64,000 nt of DNA, taken from Streptomyces sp. TSRI0281. Lineage in GTDB: Bacteria; Actinomycetota; Actinomycetes; Streptomycetales; Streptomycetaceae. The stretch spans positions 294,975 to 358,974 of the forward strand of contig NZ_LWLE01000003.1 of assembly GCF_001905125.1 (NCBI RefSeq). The letters run 5' to 3'. Position 1 is the first letter of the stretch. The number at the start of each line of letters is the position of its first letter. The notes under the pieces were generated by a model. That model was not told the DNA's origin and did not search any database. It was given only the letters and a program-made list of their open reading frames with translations. Position numbers and translations under genes: made by a program. Positions 27,653 through 35,974 of the stretch are shown here, piece by piece.

Positions 27653-27693
27653 GCCGCGCCCCCCAGGTTTTAGCCTGTGGGGGCGCGGCTTTT
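27653..27693 (+). terminator. Rho-independent terminator after ftsH
   Basis: GCCGCGCCCCC pairs with GGGGGCGCGGC. The stem extends by four pairs with a one-base bulge, the loop is TTTTAG, and a TTTT tail follows (27690-27693). It separates ftsH from folE and rules out upstream starts for folE. Confidence 0.85.
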
Positions 27694-27756
27694 CCGTATG
27701 CCTGCGAGTTCTGCGCGCAGCCCGCGCTTGTGACAGCACAGAGGAACGAGGCACAG

Positions 27757-28362
27757 ATGACCGACCCGGTGACGTTGGACGGCGAGGGTCCGATCGGCGA
27801 GTTCGACGAGAAGCGGGCCGAGGCGGCGGTACGCGAACTTCTCCTCGCGGTCGGCGAGAACCCGGACCGCGAGGGCCTGCGGGAGACGCCGGGGCGCGTG
27901 GCACGGGCGTACAAGGAGATATTCGCCGGCCTGTACCAGGAGCCCGAGGACGTCCTGACGACCACGTTCGACCTGGGTCACGACGAGATGGTGCTCGTCA
28001 AGGACATCGAGGTGTTCAGTACCTGTGAGCACCACCTGGTGCCGTTCCGGGGCGTCGCGCACGTCGGCTACATCCCCGCGGCCACCGGAAAGATCACCGG
28101 TCTGTCGAAGCTGGCCCGGCTGGTCGACGTCTATGCCCGCCGCCCCCAGGTCCAGGAGCGGCTCACCACACAGGTCGCCGACTCGCTGATGCAGATACTG
28201 GAGCCGCGCGGCGTCATCGTCGTCATCGAGTGCGAGCACATGTGCATGTCGATGCGGGGCATCCGCAAGCCCGGTGCGAAGACGATCACCTCGGCGGTAC
28301 GCGGCCAGCTCCGCGCCCCCGCGACGCGCGCGGAGGCGATGAGCCTCATCATGGCGCGCTGA
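27757..28362 (+). CDS. folE: GTP cyclohydrolase I (type IA)
   Basis: This is 201 residues from the ATG at 27757, with GAGGAACGAGG upstream. It converts GTP to 7,8-dihydroneopterin triphosphate, the first step of folate synthesis. Zinc ligands are visible in [11 protein letters not shown] (Cys and His) and in the later [11 protein letters not shown]. The catalytic [20 protein letters not shown] helix is intact. The N-terminal 20 residues are variable. The other folate genes lie just downstream but on the opposite strand. Confidence 0.97.
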   Translation: MTDPVTLDGEGPIGEFDEKRAEAAVRELLLAVGENPDREGLRETPGRVARAYKEIFAGLYQEPEDVLTTTFDLGHDEMVLVKDIEVFSTCEHHLVPFRGVAHVGYIPAATGKITGLSKLARLVDVYARRPQVQERLTTQVADSLMQILEPRGVIVVIECEHMCMSMRGIRKPGAKTITSAVRGQLRAPATRAEAMSLIMAR

Positions 28363-28441
28363 CGCCGGGGCGGACGCGGATACGGCGCCGGGGACGGATG
28401 CTCACGGCGCCGGGGAGCTACGGAGGAGCGCGGCGGACCGC

Positions 28442-28924
28442 TTACGCGGCTGCCGCGCTCTTGTCGTCGTCGTGGTCCTCCGGGAGCTTGCAGACGCGCT
28501 CCAGGAACAGGGCGGACGCGATGACCGCGATCCCGGCCACGACCGAGAGGCCCGCGTAGATGGCCTGGTCGCGGCGGGGCGGGATGTCGAGGAAGCCGAG
28601 CAGGAAGACGCCCGTGCCGCCGTACATCCCGGCGACCAGGGCGGCCACGAGAGCGCTCGCCTGACCGAAGACGACCGAGCGGGCCGCCATCAGCGGCTCG
28701 ACGCCCTTCGCCCCCGGACGGCGCTCCCGCTGGGCGCGCAGCCGGGCACGGATGGAGAGCGCCGTGGCGAGCAGGACGACCGCGATCACCGCGAGCACGA
28801 TGGGGGCGGCCAGCGGGACGCTCGGCAGGCTGTCCAGGGAGTCCCAGAGCCTGGCCGCGCCCCAGGAGAGCACTCCGGCGGCGGCGAAGAAGCCCGCCAG
28901 TACCCCGAGCCGTAGTTCCTTCAC
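28442..28924 (-). CDS. DUF3180 membrane protein
   Basis: This is 160 residues from the GTG at 28924. It has four hydrophobic segments in two pairs, with an Arg-rich cytosolic loop (RARLRAQRERRPGAKG) at about residues 60-77. The second pair starts with SVVFGQASALVAALVAGMYGG, a DUF3180 signature. The family follows folK in actinobacteria and has no proven role. The tail is acidic, then poly-Ala. It is the last gene of the minus-strand folate block and converges on folE. Confidence 0.88.
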   Translation of the reverse strand: MKELRLGVLAGFFAAAGVLSWGAARLWDSLDSLPSVPLAAPIVLAVIAVVLLATALSIRARLRAQRERRPGAKGVEPLMAARSVVFGQASALVAALVAGMYGGTGVFLLGFLDIPPRRDQAIYAGLSVVAGIAVIASALFLERVCKLPEDHDDDKSAAAA

Positions 28925-28996
28925 CGTGTGAGCCGCCCTTCTCCGTCCTGATGACCGGGCCGCCCGTGCCGGCCCGGTGTCCTTCGAGCCTAACGA

Positions 28997-29608
28997 CTAC
29001 TCGGGCAGCCGGAGTTCCAGATCGGCCCGGGGCAGTACGCCGTCGCGTCCGACACCGGCCAGCAGGTCGGCGACCGCACCGGCGCCCGGCAGCTGGGCCT
29101 CGGGGTCCACGTCGTGCCACGGTGCGAGCACGAAGGCCCGCTCGTGGGCGCGGGGGTGGGGGAGGGTGAGCAGCGGGTCGTCGGAGACCACATCGGCGTA
29201 CGCCACGATGTCGACGTCGATCGTGCGCGGGGCCCAGCGCTCGTCGCGGACCCGGTCGAACGCCTCCTCGATGGCCTGACCGCGCTCCAGCAGGGAGGAC
29301 GGGGGCAGGGTCGTCTTCACGACGATCACCGCGTTGAAGTACGAGGGCTGGGAGCCGGCCTCGACGCCCCAGGGCTCCGTCTCGTAGACCGGGGAGACCG
29401 CTTTGACCCGCAGGCCGGGGGTGTCCTCCAGCGCGTCGATGGCGCCCTGGAGGGTCTCCAGGCGGTTGCCCAGGTTCGAGCCGAGCGAGATCACGGCGCG
29501 CTTGGGGTTGGAGAGGGTGATGTCCGCGGCGTCCACCTGCTCGACCACGGCGGCGGGCACCGGCTGTACGGTCGGGTCGCTCTGCCCCCCGGTGGAAAAT
29601 GCGGTCAT
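28997..29608 (-). CDS. folK: 2-amino-4-hydroxy-6-hydroxymethyldihydropteridine diphosphokinase
   Basis: This is 203 residues from the ATG at 29608, which overlaps the folB stop by ATGA. HPPK transfers pyrophosphate from ATP to 6-hydroxymethyl-dihydropterin. The fold starts at about residue 37 with AVISLGSNLGNRLETLQGAI. Then come SPVYETEPWG, FNAVIVVKTTL and the signature DERWAPRTIDVDIVAY, followed by LPHPRAHERAFVL. The first 36 residues form a variable extension. It is translationally coupled to folB. Confidence 0.95.
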   Translation of the reverse strand: MTAFSTGGQSDPTVQPVPAAVVEQVDAADITLSNPKRAVISLGSNLGNRLETLQGAIDALEDTPGLRVKAVSPVYETEPWGVEAGSQPSYFNAVIVVKTTLPPSSLLERGQAIEEAFDRVRDERWAPRTIDVDIVAYADVVSDDPLLTLPHPRAHERAFVLAPWHDVDPEAQLPGAGAVADLLAGVGRDGVLPRADLELRLPE

Positions 29609-29964
29609 GCTCGGCTCCGGGTGATGGTGATGGTCACGTCGTCGAAGGGGACGGTGATCGGGGCGTCCGGCTTGTGCACGACCACCTCGACCTCCTGGAC
29701 GCCTTCGTGCTTGAGGCACTGCTGGGCGATGCGCTCGGCCAGTGTCTCGATCAGATCGACCGGTTCGCCCGTGACGACGTCGACGACCTCCTCCGCGACC
29801 ACGCCGTAGTGCACGGTGCGCGCCAGGTCGTCGGTGGCCGCCGCGGGGCGGGTGTCGAGGCCGAGCACCAGATCCACGATGAAGGTCTGGCCCTCTTCCC
29901 GTTCCCGGGGGAAGACGCCATGGTGCCCACGGGCCTTGAGGCCGCGCAGCGCGACACGATCCAC
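29605..29964 (-). CDS. folB: Dihydroneopterin aldolase
   Basis: This is 119 residues from the GTG at 29964, which has AGGAG eight bases upstream. It cleaves 7,8-dihydroneopterin to 6-hydroxymethyl-dihydropterin and glycolaldehyde. The sequence shows LRGLKARGHHGVFPREREEG, then TVHYGVVAEEVVDVVTGEPV and LIETLAERIAQ with the conserved Glu, and a C-terminal VHKPDAPI. The length is that of the octameric enzyme. A 191-bp gap holding a hairpin separates it from the NTF2-like gene, so folB-folK may have its own promoter. Confidence 0.95.
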   Translation of the reverse strand: MDRVALRGLKARGHHGVFPREREEGQTFIVDLVLGLDTRPAAATDDLARTVHYGVVAEEVVDVVTGEPVDLIETLAERIAQQCLKHEGVQEVEVVVHKPDAPITVPFDDVTITITRSRA

Positions 29965-30135
29965 GCGAATCACTCCTGCTGTCGTTGGTCGGCAAGGCAC
30001 CCTGCCGCGTGCGGGCGGCGGGACGACTTGCTTCGAATCTACCTGCGAGCACCGACAGTGCTCGCCCGTGGGGGCTATGGACGGGACCTCACGGGGCTGG
30101 TAGCCGCCCCTACCCCGTGGTTCCGGAGCCCAACC

Positions 30136-30163
30136 CCTCCTGGGCGGGTACCCGCTCAGGAGG
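30136..30163. terminator. Palindrome at the 3' end of the NTF2-like gene
   Basis: CCTCCTGGGCGGGT and ACCCGCTCAGGAGG form a 28-bp inverted repeat with one G-U type mismatch and no spacer. It overlaps the stop codon at 30156-30158. It may attenuate transcription between the folP/NTF2 pair and folB. Confidence 0.5.
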
Positions 30164-30629
30164 GTGTTTCCTCGTCCTCTTCCTCATCGGTTTCGGTGAG
30201 CACGGGGGAGCCGTGGTGCGACCAGAGCTTCCAGCCGTCGGGGGTACGCCGGAACACGTTGGTGGCGACGACGAGCTGGCCCACGAGCGGGCCCAGGGCG
30301 TTGCCGTCCTCGGCCGGGCCGCCGCTGAGGATGTTCTCCGTACAGGTGACCAGCGCGGTGTCACCGGTCATGGCGACCGAGACATCGGTCAGGAAGAACT
30401 GGATGTACTCGGTGTTCGCCATGATCAGCGCGTAGCTGCGCAGCACCTCGCCGCGGCCGGTGAGGACCGGCCAGCCCGGGTGCACGCAGGAGACGGTGAG
30501 GTCCTCGCCCGGCAGCCAGAGGCCGGAGAGCTCCTCGAAGTCGCCGCGTTCCATCGCCTCGTAGAAGGCCGTATTGGCCTGTTCGACCTCCGCGATGTCC
30601 TCGGCGGCCCGTGCGCGGTCGTCGTTCAC
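30156..30629 (-). CDS. NTF2-like/SnoaL-like protein inside the folate cluster
   Basis: This is 157 residues from the GTG at 30629, overlapping the folP stop (GTGA) with GGAG four bases before. The cone-shaped NTF2 fold is indicated by the N-terminal ANTAFYEAMERGDFEELSGL, then TGRGEVLRSYALIM and the final strand FRRTPDGWKLWSHHGSPV. Such domains bind small hydrophobic ligands or act as cyclases or isomerases; no catalytic set can be named here. Tight coupling to folP suggests a role linked to folate or a regulatory interaction, which is inference. The C-terminus is acidic. Confidence 0.87.
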   Translation of the reverse strand: MNDDRARAAEDIAEVEQANTAFYEAMERGDFEELSGLWLPGEDLTVSCVHPGWPVLTGRGEVLRSYALIMANTEYIQFFLTDVSVAMTGDTALVTCTENILSGGPAEDGNALGPLVGQLVVATNVFRRTPDGWKLWSHHGSPVLTETDEEEDEETPS

Positions 30630-31486
30630 GCGGCTCCTTCCACGGCGCGGGCGACCCGCACGGCGTCGGCGGTGGCCCGCACCTCGTGGACCCGGACCGC
30701 CCAGGCACCCGCCTGTGCGGAGAGGGCGGAGATCGCGGCGGTGGCCGCGTCGCGCTCGCGGGCGGGTGGCGGTGCGGAGTCCGGCCCGGCCAGGACATGG
30801 CCGAGGAAGCGCTTGCGGGAGGCGGCCACCAGCAGCGGGCGGCCCAGATCGCGCAGGTCGGAGAGGTGCGCGACGAGTGCGAGGTCGTGGGAGGCGTCCT
30901 TGGCGAAGCCGAGGCCGGGGTCGATCACCAGGCGCTCCGGGTCCACGCCGCCCGCTGTCACGGCTTCCATGCGCTCGCGCAGTTCGGCGACGACTTCGGC
31001 GACGACGTCCTCGTACACCGCCCGGCTGTTCATGGACTCGCTGAAGCCGCGCCAGTGCATGACGACGAACGGGACACCGGCGGCGGCGACCACCGGGATC
31101 ATGTCGGGGTCGGCGAGGCCGCCGCTCACGTCGTTGACGAGGGCCGCCCCGGCGGCGACGGCCTGCTCGGCGACGCGGGCCCGCATGGTGTCCACGGAGA
31201 CGGTGACGCCCTCGGAGGTCAGGGCCCGCACGACGGGGACGACGCGCCGCAGCTCCTCCGACGCGTCCACCCGGCTGGCGCCGGGCCGGGTCGACTCACC
31301 GCCGACGTCGACCAGGTCCGCGCCCTCGGCCACCAGATCGAGGCCGCGCTTGATCGCGGCCCCGGTGTCGAACCAGCGGCCCCCGTCGGAGAAGGAATCG
31401 GGCGTCACATTGACGACTCCCATGACCGCACAGCGGTCCCAGTCCGGCAGGCCTCGCACCGTGCCCCGTCCGCGCAACGTACTCAT
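30626..31486 (-). CDS. folP: Dihydropteroate synthase
   Basis: This is 286 residues. It condenses 6-hydroxymethyl-dihydropterin pyrophosphate with p-aminobenzoate and is the sulfonamide target. Signatures are MGVVNVTPDSFSDGG (residues 22-36), DVGGESTRPGA, VSVDTMRARVAEQAV, LVNDVSGG, IDPGLGFAKD and AASRKRFLG. It starts the minus-strand folate block, with the MprF-like gene 30 bp upstream in the same direction, so cotranscription with that gene is possible. Confidence 0.96.
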   Translation of the reverse strand: MSTLRGRGTVRGLPDWDRCAVMGVVNVTPDSFSDGGRWFDTGAAIKRGLDLVAEGADLVDVGGESTRPGASRVDASEELRRVVPVVRALTSEGVTVSVDTMRARVAEQAVAAGAALVNDVSGGLADPDMIPVVAAAGVPFVVMHWRGFSESMNSRAVYEDVVAEVVAELRERMEAVTAGGVDPERLVIDPGLGFAKDASHDLALVAHLSDLRDLGRPLLVAASRKRFLGHVLAGPDSAPPPARERDAATAAISALSAQAGAWAVRVHEVRATADAVRVARAVEGAA

Positions 31487-31516
31487 ACGACCAGCGTAGG
31501 CCCGTACGGCGGCTCG

Positions 31517-33346
31517 CTATGCCGCGCGTACCCCCTGCTCCGGGCCGCGCTGGGGCGGATGGGCGCAGGGGCGCGGCCGGCGGGCCGGGAACGGCCGGGG
31601 GAGCGAGAGGTTCACGAAGCCCTCCGCCTGCATCGCCGCGAAGCCGATGCGGGGCAGGTCACGGCTGGTGCGGAAAACCACGAAGCGGGGCTCCCAGCGC
31701 GGCCGGAACTTGGCGTTGAACTTGTACAGCGACTCGATCTGGAACCAGCGCGAAAGAAAGATCAGGAGCCCGCGCCAGCAGCGCAGCACCGGCCCCGCGC
31801 CCAGCCGCTCACCCCGCGCGAGCGCCGAGCGGAACATGGCGAAGTTCAGCGACACACGTTCGACACCGAGCTTCGGGGCGGCCTGGAGGGAGGCGACGAT
31901 CAGCAGCTCGTTCATGCCGGGGTCGGCGGAGCGGTCGCGGCGCATCAGTTCCAGGGACATCCCGTCGCGCCCCCAGGGCACGAAGTGGAGGACGGCCTTC
32001 AGGTCCCCGTACCGGGAGTCCTCGGGGCCGGAGCCGGCCAGGTGCGCGGTGGCGATGACGCAGTCGCCGTCGCCGGGGTCGCCGATCCGGCCGAGCGCCA
32101 TGGAGAAGCCGCGCTCGGTGTCGGTGCCGCGCCAGTCGGCGGCGGCCGCCCGGATGCGTTCCAGTTCGGTGTCGCCGATGTCACGTACGCGCCGGACCCG
32201 GGTCTCGTAGCCGTTACGTTCGATGCGCTTGACCATCTGGCGCACGTTCCGCATCGCCCGCCCGGCGAGGGAGAAATCCGCGACGTCCACCACCGCCTCG
32301 TCGCCCAGTTCCAGGGCCAGGAGTCCGGTCTCACGGGTCCAGACCTCGCCGCCGGTCTCGCTGCAGCCCATCACCGCGGGGGTCCAGGAGTGCGCCTTCG
32401 CCTCGTCCATGAAGCGTTCGATGGCGCCGGGCCACGCCTCCACGTCGCCGATCGGGTCGCCGCTGGCCAGCATCACCCCGGACACGACCCGGTAGCAGAC
32501 GGCCGCCTTGCCGCTGGGGGAGAAGACGACGCCCTTGTCGCGGCGGAGCGCGAAGTGGCCGAGCGAGTCACGGCCGCCGTGCCGCTCCAGCAGCGCCCGC
32601 AGCCGGGCCTCGTCGTCCTCGGTGAGGCGGGCGGCAGGATGTTCGGGGCGGAAGGCGAGGTACACGGTGGTGACGGCGGTCAGCAGGCCCAGGGCGCCGA
32701 GTGAGTACGCCACGGTCCAGGAGGTCCGCCCGGCGTAGTCGACGGGCCCCTCGAAGCCGAACAGTCCGTACATCACGTGCTGGAGGCGGTCGGCTATGGA
32801 CGGGTTCCCGACGACCCGGCCGGGGTGGACGCTGACGATGACCAGACCGAGCACGAGGGAACCGGCGCCGAGCAGGACGAAGTTGGCCAATGCCCTCCAA
32901 CGGCTCCGGGGGTCGGGGAGAGCCCGGAATTCACTCCGGTGGCGCACCAACAGGTAACACAGCGTCAGGGAGACGAGGACGCCGACGATCGAGTGCCGGT
33001 ACGCGAACTGGGCCACGGCCCCCGCCGGAAGCAGCACCACGGCGGCGCGCCAGGCCCTCCGCTTGTGCCGCTTCAGCCCGTGCGCGAGCAGGAGCAGCAG
33101 CATGCCCGCGCTCAGCGAGAGCGCTGCGGCGAACGGGCCGAGGGCGCCGGGGAGCACCTCGGCGACGGTGTGCATCCGGCTGTGCCGGAAGCGCGGGAAG
33201 ACCCCTGCGGCGACGTCGATCAGGCCGACGACGGCGCAGGCACCGCCGACCAGGGCCGGTACGGATTCGGGGCGGGGCCCGCGTACGAACTGACGTACGC
33301 GATGCGGAACCGACCCTGTTTTATCCCCATCTACCGTGACAGACAT
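31517..33346 (-). CDS. MprF/LysX-like membrane protein with DUF2156 (phosphatidylglycerol lysyltransferase-type) domain
   Basis: This is 609 residues. About six transmembrane helices occupy residues 28-240. From about 265 follows the LPG-synthase C-terminal (DUF2156, GNAT-like) domain: RDSLGHFALRRDKGVVFSPSG, AVCYRVVSGVMLASGDPIGD and NELLIVASLQAAPKLGVERV. MprF proteins move an aminoacyl group from tRNA to phosphatidylglycerol, which gives resistance to cationic peptides. Unlike mycobacterial LysX it lacks the fused lysyl-tRNA synthetase. The amino acid used is not predictable. The C-terminal 35 residues are Pro/Arg-rich. It is divergent from an envelope esterase gene. Confidence 0.88.
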   Translation of the reverse strand: MSVTVDGDKTGSVPHRVRQFVRGPRPESVPALVGGACAVVGLIDVAAGVFPRFRHSRMHTVAEVLPGALGPFAAALSLSAGMLLLLLAHGLKRHKRRAWRAAVVLLPAGAVAQFAYRHSIVGVLVSLTLCYLLVRHRSEFRALPDPRSRWRALANFVLLGAGSLVLGLVIVSVHPGRVVGNPSIADRLQHVMYGLFGFEGPVDYAGRTSWTVAYSLGALGLLTAVTTVYLAFRPEHPAARLTEDDEARLRALLERHGGRDSLGHFALRRDKGVVFSPSGKAAVCYRVVSGVMLASGDPIGDVEAWPGAIERFMDEAKAHSWTPAVMGCSETGGEVWTRETGLLALELGDEAVVDVADFSLAGRAMRNVRQMVKRIERNGYETRVRRVRDIGDTELERIRAAAADWRGTDTERGFSMALGRIGDPGDGDCVIATAHLAGSGPEDSRYGDLKAVLHFVPWGRDGMSLELMRRDRSADPGMNELLIVASLQAAPKLGVERVSLNFAMFRSALARGERLGAGPVLRCWRGLLIFLSRWFQIESLYKFNAKFRPRWEPRFVVFRTSRDLPRIGFAAMQAEGFVNLSLPRPFPARRPRPCAHPPQRGPEQGVRAA

Positions 33347-33489
33347 CGCTTCCCGTGGCTCCGCGAGAGATTCTTAGGTCCGTCGGCCGAAGCCTCTACG
33401 GACGATGTGCGCCCTCTAGGACGAGGCTTCCGGGGAGTAGGTTCCCCCACATTCCGGAAAATTCATGCACAGAAAGCTCTACTTCACTC

Positions 33490-34611
33490 ATGGGTCTCAC
33501 CAGTAACGCAGTTCTGGCGCTGGCGGCATCACTGGCCGTCGTGCTGTTCGCCGCCACGATCTGGCTGTGGCCGCGGCTGGCGCGGCGTGGCGTCCGTGCG
33601 GTCTCGGGCCGGATCGGACTGCTGCTGGCGACCCAGGTGATGGTGTTCGCCTCGGTCGGACTGGCGGCCAACAACTCGTTCCTCTTCTACGGCTCCTGGG
33701 CCGATCTCTTCGGGCAGAAGCAGGACCTGGGTGTGGTCAACGACCACGCGGACGGCGCGGCGGGGTCCACGAACATGGTCCGGGTGGGCACCCAGCGGCC
33801 GGACGGGCCCGGCGGCACCCGTCCCGCCACCGGCGGACGGCTCGACAAGGTCGTCGTCTCCGGGCAGCTCTCGGGCATCGAGAGCTCGGCGTACGTCTAT
33901 CTGCCGCCGGAGTACTTCCAGCCCGCGTACGCGCGGCGGAGCTTCCCGGCCGTCGTCGTGCTCACGGGCTACCCGGGTACGGCGGAGAACCTGTTCAAGG
34001 GGCTGCGCTATCCGCAGACGGCCCTCGCTCGGGTGAAGGCGGGCAAGGCCCAGCCGATGATCCTGGTGATGCTGCGGCCGACGGTGGCGCCGCCGAGGGA
34101 CACCGAGTGCGTGGACATTCCCAAGGGCCCGAAGACGGAGACGTTCTTCGCGAAGGACCTGCCGCAGGCGATCTCGGAGTCGTACCGGGTCGGGAACCGG
34201 GCCCGTAACTGGGGCATCATCGGCAACTCGACCGGCGGCTACTGCGCGCTGAAGATCGGGCTGCACCACCCGGACCGGTTCACGGTGAGCGCCGGACTCT
34301 CCGCGTACTACCGGGCGGCCGAGGACCCGACGACGGGCGATCTGTTCCACGGCGACGAGGCGGCGCGCAACCGTGCCGACCTGCTGTGGACCCTGGAGAA
34401 CCGGCCGCCGCCCGGCGGGTCCTTCCTGGTCACGACGTCCCGGCAGGGCGAGGGGAACCTCAAGGCGACCAAGGAGTTCATCAAGCGGGTGAAGGCTCCC
34501 GCCCGGGTGTCGTCGATCGTGCTCGACAGCGGCGGGCACAACTTCACCACCTGGCGGCGGGAGATCCCGGCGGCCCTGGACTGGATGAGCGGCAGGCTCA
34601 GCGAGAACTGA
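33490..34611 (+). CDS. Membrane-anchored esterase-D/mycolyltransferase-like alpha/beta hydrolase
   Basis: This is 373 residues from the ATG at 33490. Two membrane helices (about 7-25 and 42-60) place the catalytic part outside the cell. The esterase fold carries the nucleophile elbow GNSTGGY with Ser247 and a late His350 in DSGGHNF. The oxyanion region reads VVLTGYPGTAENLF. It resembles the antigen-85/esterase D superfamily. Streptomyces have no mycolic acids, so the acyl substrate is unknown. The gene is divergent from the MprF-like gene, which makes a shared envelope function plausible. Confidence 0.87.
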   Translation: MGLTSNAVLALAASLAVVLFAATIWLWPRLARRGVRAVSGRIGLLLATQVMVFASVGLAANNSFLFYGSWADLFGQKQDLGVVNDHADGAAGSTNMVRVGTQRPDGPGGTRPATGGRLDKVVVSGQLSGIESSAYVYLPPEYFQPAYARRSFPAVVVLTGYPGTAENLFKGLRYPQTALARVKAGKAQPMILVMLRPTVAPPRDTECVDIPKGPKTETFFAKDLPQAISESYRVGNRARNWGIIGNSTGGYCALKIGLHHPDRFTVSAGLSAYYRAAEDPTTGDLFHGDEAARNRADLLWTLENRPPPGGSFLVTTSRQGEGNLKATKEFIKRVKAPARVSSIVLDSGGHNFTTWRREIPAALDWMSGRLSEN

Positions 34612-34625
34612 GCGGGCGGTCCGGG

Positions 34626-35831
34626 TCACCCCGCCTTCGCGCCCGGTGCCCCGGCCGTCTCCACCTTCGCCACGGTCTCCACGGCGACCTCCGCACGCGG
34701 TACGTCCTGGGCGTCCGCGTCGATCGAGCGGCGCAGGGCCTCGTGCAGCCGGGCCGGGGTGAGGACGCCGAGGAAGCGGCCGGCGCTCTCCTTGTCGATG
34801 ACCGCGATCCAGCCCGCGTCGTGCTGGAGCATCGTGGCGAACGCCTGCTTGAGCGGGGCGCCGAGCGGGAGCCACGCCTCCATGCGGCGGGCGTGCTCGC
34901 GGACCGTGCCCCCGGCGGTGGCCGACGCGGCGCTGGTGGCGGAGATCCAGCCGTGCAGGTTGTCCCGGCTGTCCAGGACGACCGCCCAGCGCGCGCCCTC
35001 GGACCGGAGCCGTTCGGTCGCCGTCGCGAGCGGGTCGTCGAGGTGGACGACGGGCGGCTGGTCGAGGTCGCTCTCCTCGATGGGCGTCACCGAGAGCCGC
35101 TTCAGTCCCCGGTCGGCGCCGACGAAGTCCGCGACGTACGGGGTCGCGGGGGCGCCGAGCACGGTGGCGGGGGAGTCGAACTGCTCGATGCGGCCCTGTC
35201 CGTAGACGGCGATACGGTCGCCGAGCCGGACGGCCTCCTCGATGTCGTGCGTGACGAACAGCACGGTTTTACGGACCTGGGCCTGGAGTTTCAGGAATTC
35301 GTTCTGCAGCCGTTCACGGACGACCGGGTCGACCGCCCCGAAAGGTTCATCCATCAGCAGGACCGGAGGGTCGGCGGCCAATGCGCGGGCCACCCCGACG
35401 CGTTGGCGCTGACCCCCGGAGAGCTGTTCCGGATAGCGGCCGCCATAAACGGAAGGATCAAGTCCGACCAGGTCGAGGAGTTCGGCGGCGCGCTCGCGCC
35501 CCTTTCCGCGATTCCAGCCGAGGAGATGAGGGACGGTCGCGGTGTTCTCCAGGACCGTTTTGTGCGGGAAGAGGCCGACCTGCTGGATGACGTAGCCGAT
35601 CCGGCGCCTGAGCCGGACGGGGTCGATGGCGGATATGTCGTCCCCGTCGAGGAATATCCTCCCCTCGGTCGGTTCGATCAGCCGGTTCACCATCTTCATG
35701 GTGGTCGTCTTGCCGCAGCCGGAAGGTCCGACGAGCGTGACCAGTTCGCCCTCGCCGACCTCGAAGGAAAGGTCGTCGACGGCGGTGGTGCCGTCCGCGT
35801 ACCGCTTGGTGACGTGCTCGAAACGAATCAT
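34626..35831 (-). CDS. Glycine betaine/choline ABC transporter ATP-binding protein (OpuCA-like)
   Basis: This is 401 residues from the ATG at 35831, preceded by GGGGAA; a start twelve codons earlier has no site. Walker A is GPSGCGKTT, the signature is LSGGQRQRVGVARAL, and Walker B is VLLMDEPFGAVDP. After about residue 245 come two CBS domains, as in OpuCA/ProV, where they sense ionic strength or c-di-AMP. Unusually the gene is divergent from the two permease genes and the binding-protein gene at 35975-38475 rather than in the same operon. It is convergent with the esterase gene, 14 bp apart. Confidence 0.93.
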   Translation of the reverse strand: MIRFEHVTKRYADGTTAVDDLSFEVGEGELVTLVGPSGCGKTTTMKMVNRLIEPTEGRIFLDGDDISAIDPVRLRRRIGYVIQQVGLFPHKTVLENTATVPHLLGWNRGKGRERAAELLDLVGLDPSVYGGRYPEQLSGGQRQRVGVARALAADPPVLLMDEPFGAVDPVVRERLQNEFLKLQAQVRKTVLFVTHDIEEAVRLGDRIAVYGQGRIEQFDSPATVLGAPATPYVADFVGADRGLKRLSVTPIEESDLDQPPVVHLDDPLATATERLRSEGARWAVVLDSRDNLHGWISATSAASATAGGTVREHARRMEAWLPLGAPLKQAFATMLQHDAGWIAVIDKESAGRFLGVLTPARLHEALRRSIDADAQDVPRAEVAVETVAKVETAGAPGAKAG

Positions 35832-35974
35832 GATTCCCCATGGTGACGGGCGTTCTGTGAAGGACATGTTGCCGGAATGCGACAGCCTCGGCGATTGTCA
35901 GTGGTCGAGGATAGGCTCGCCAGACATCAGTTCGGGGCGGCATCACGAAGGAAAGCTGTGGGGGTGGGGGACGG

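Noticed and set aside
28363..28441. Repeated ACGGCGCCGGGGA between folE and DUF3180 as a terminator
   Set aside because: It is a direct repeat with only short self-complementary cores; no convincing stem.
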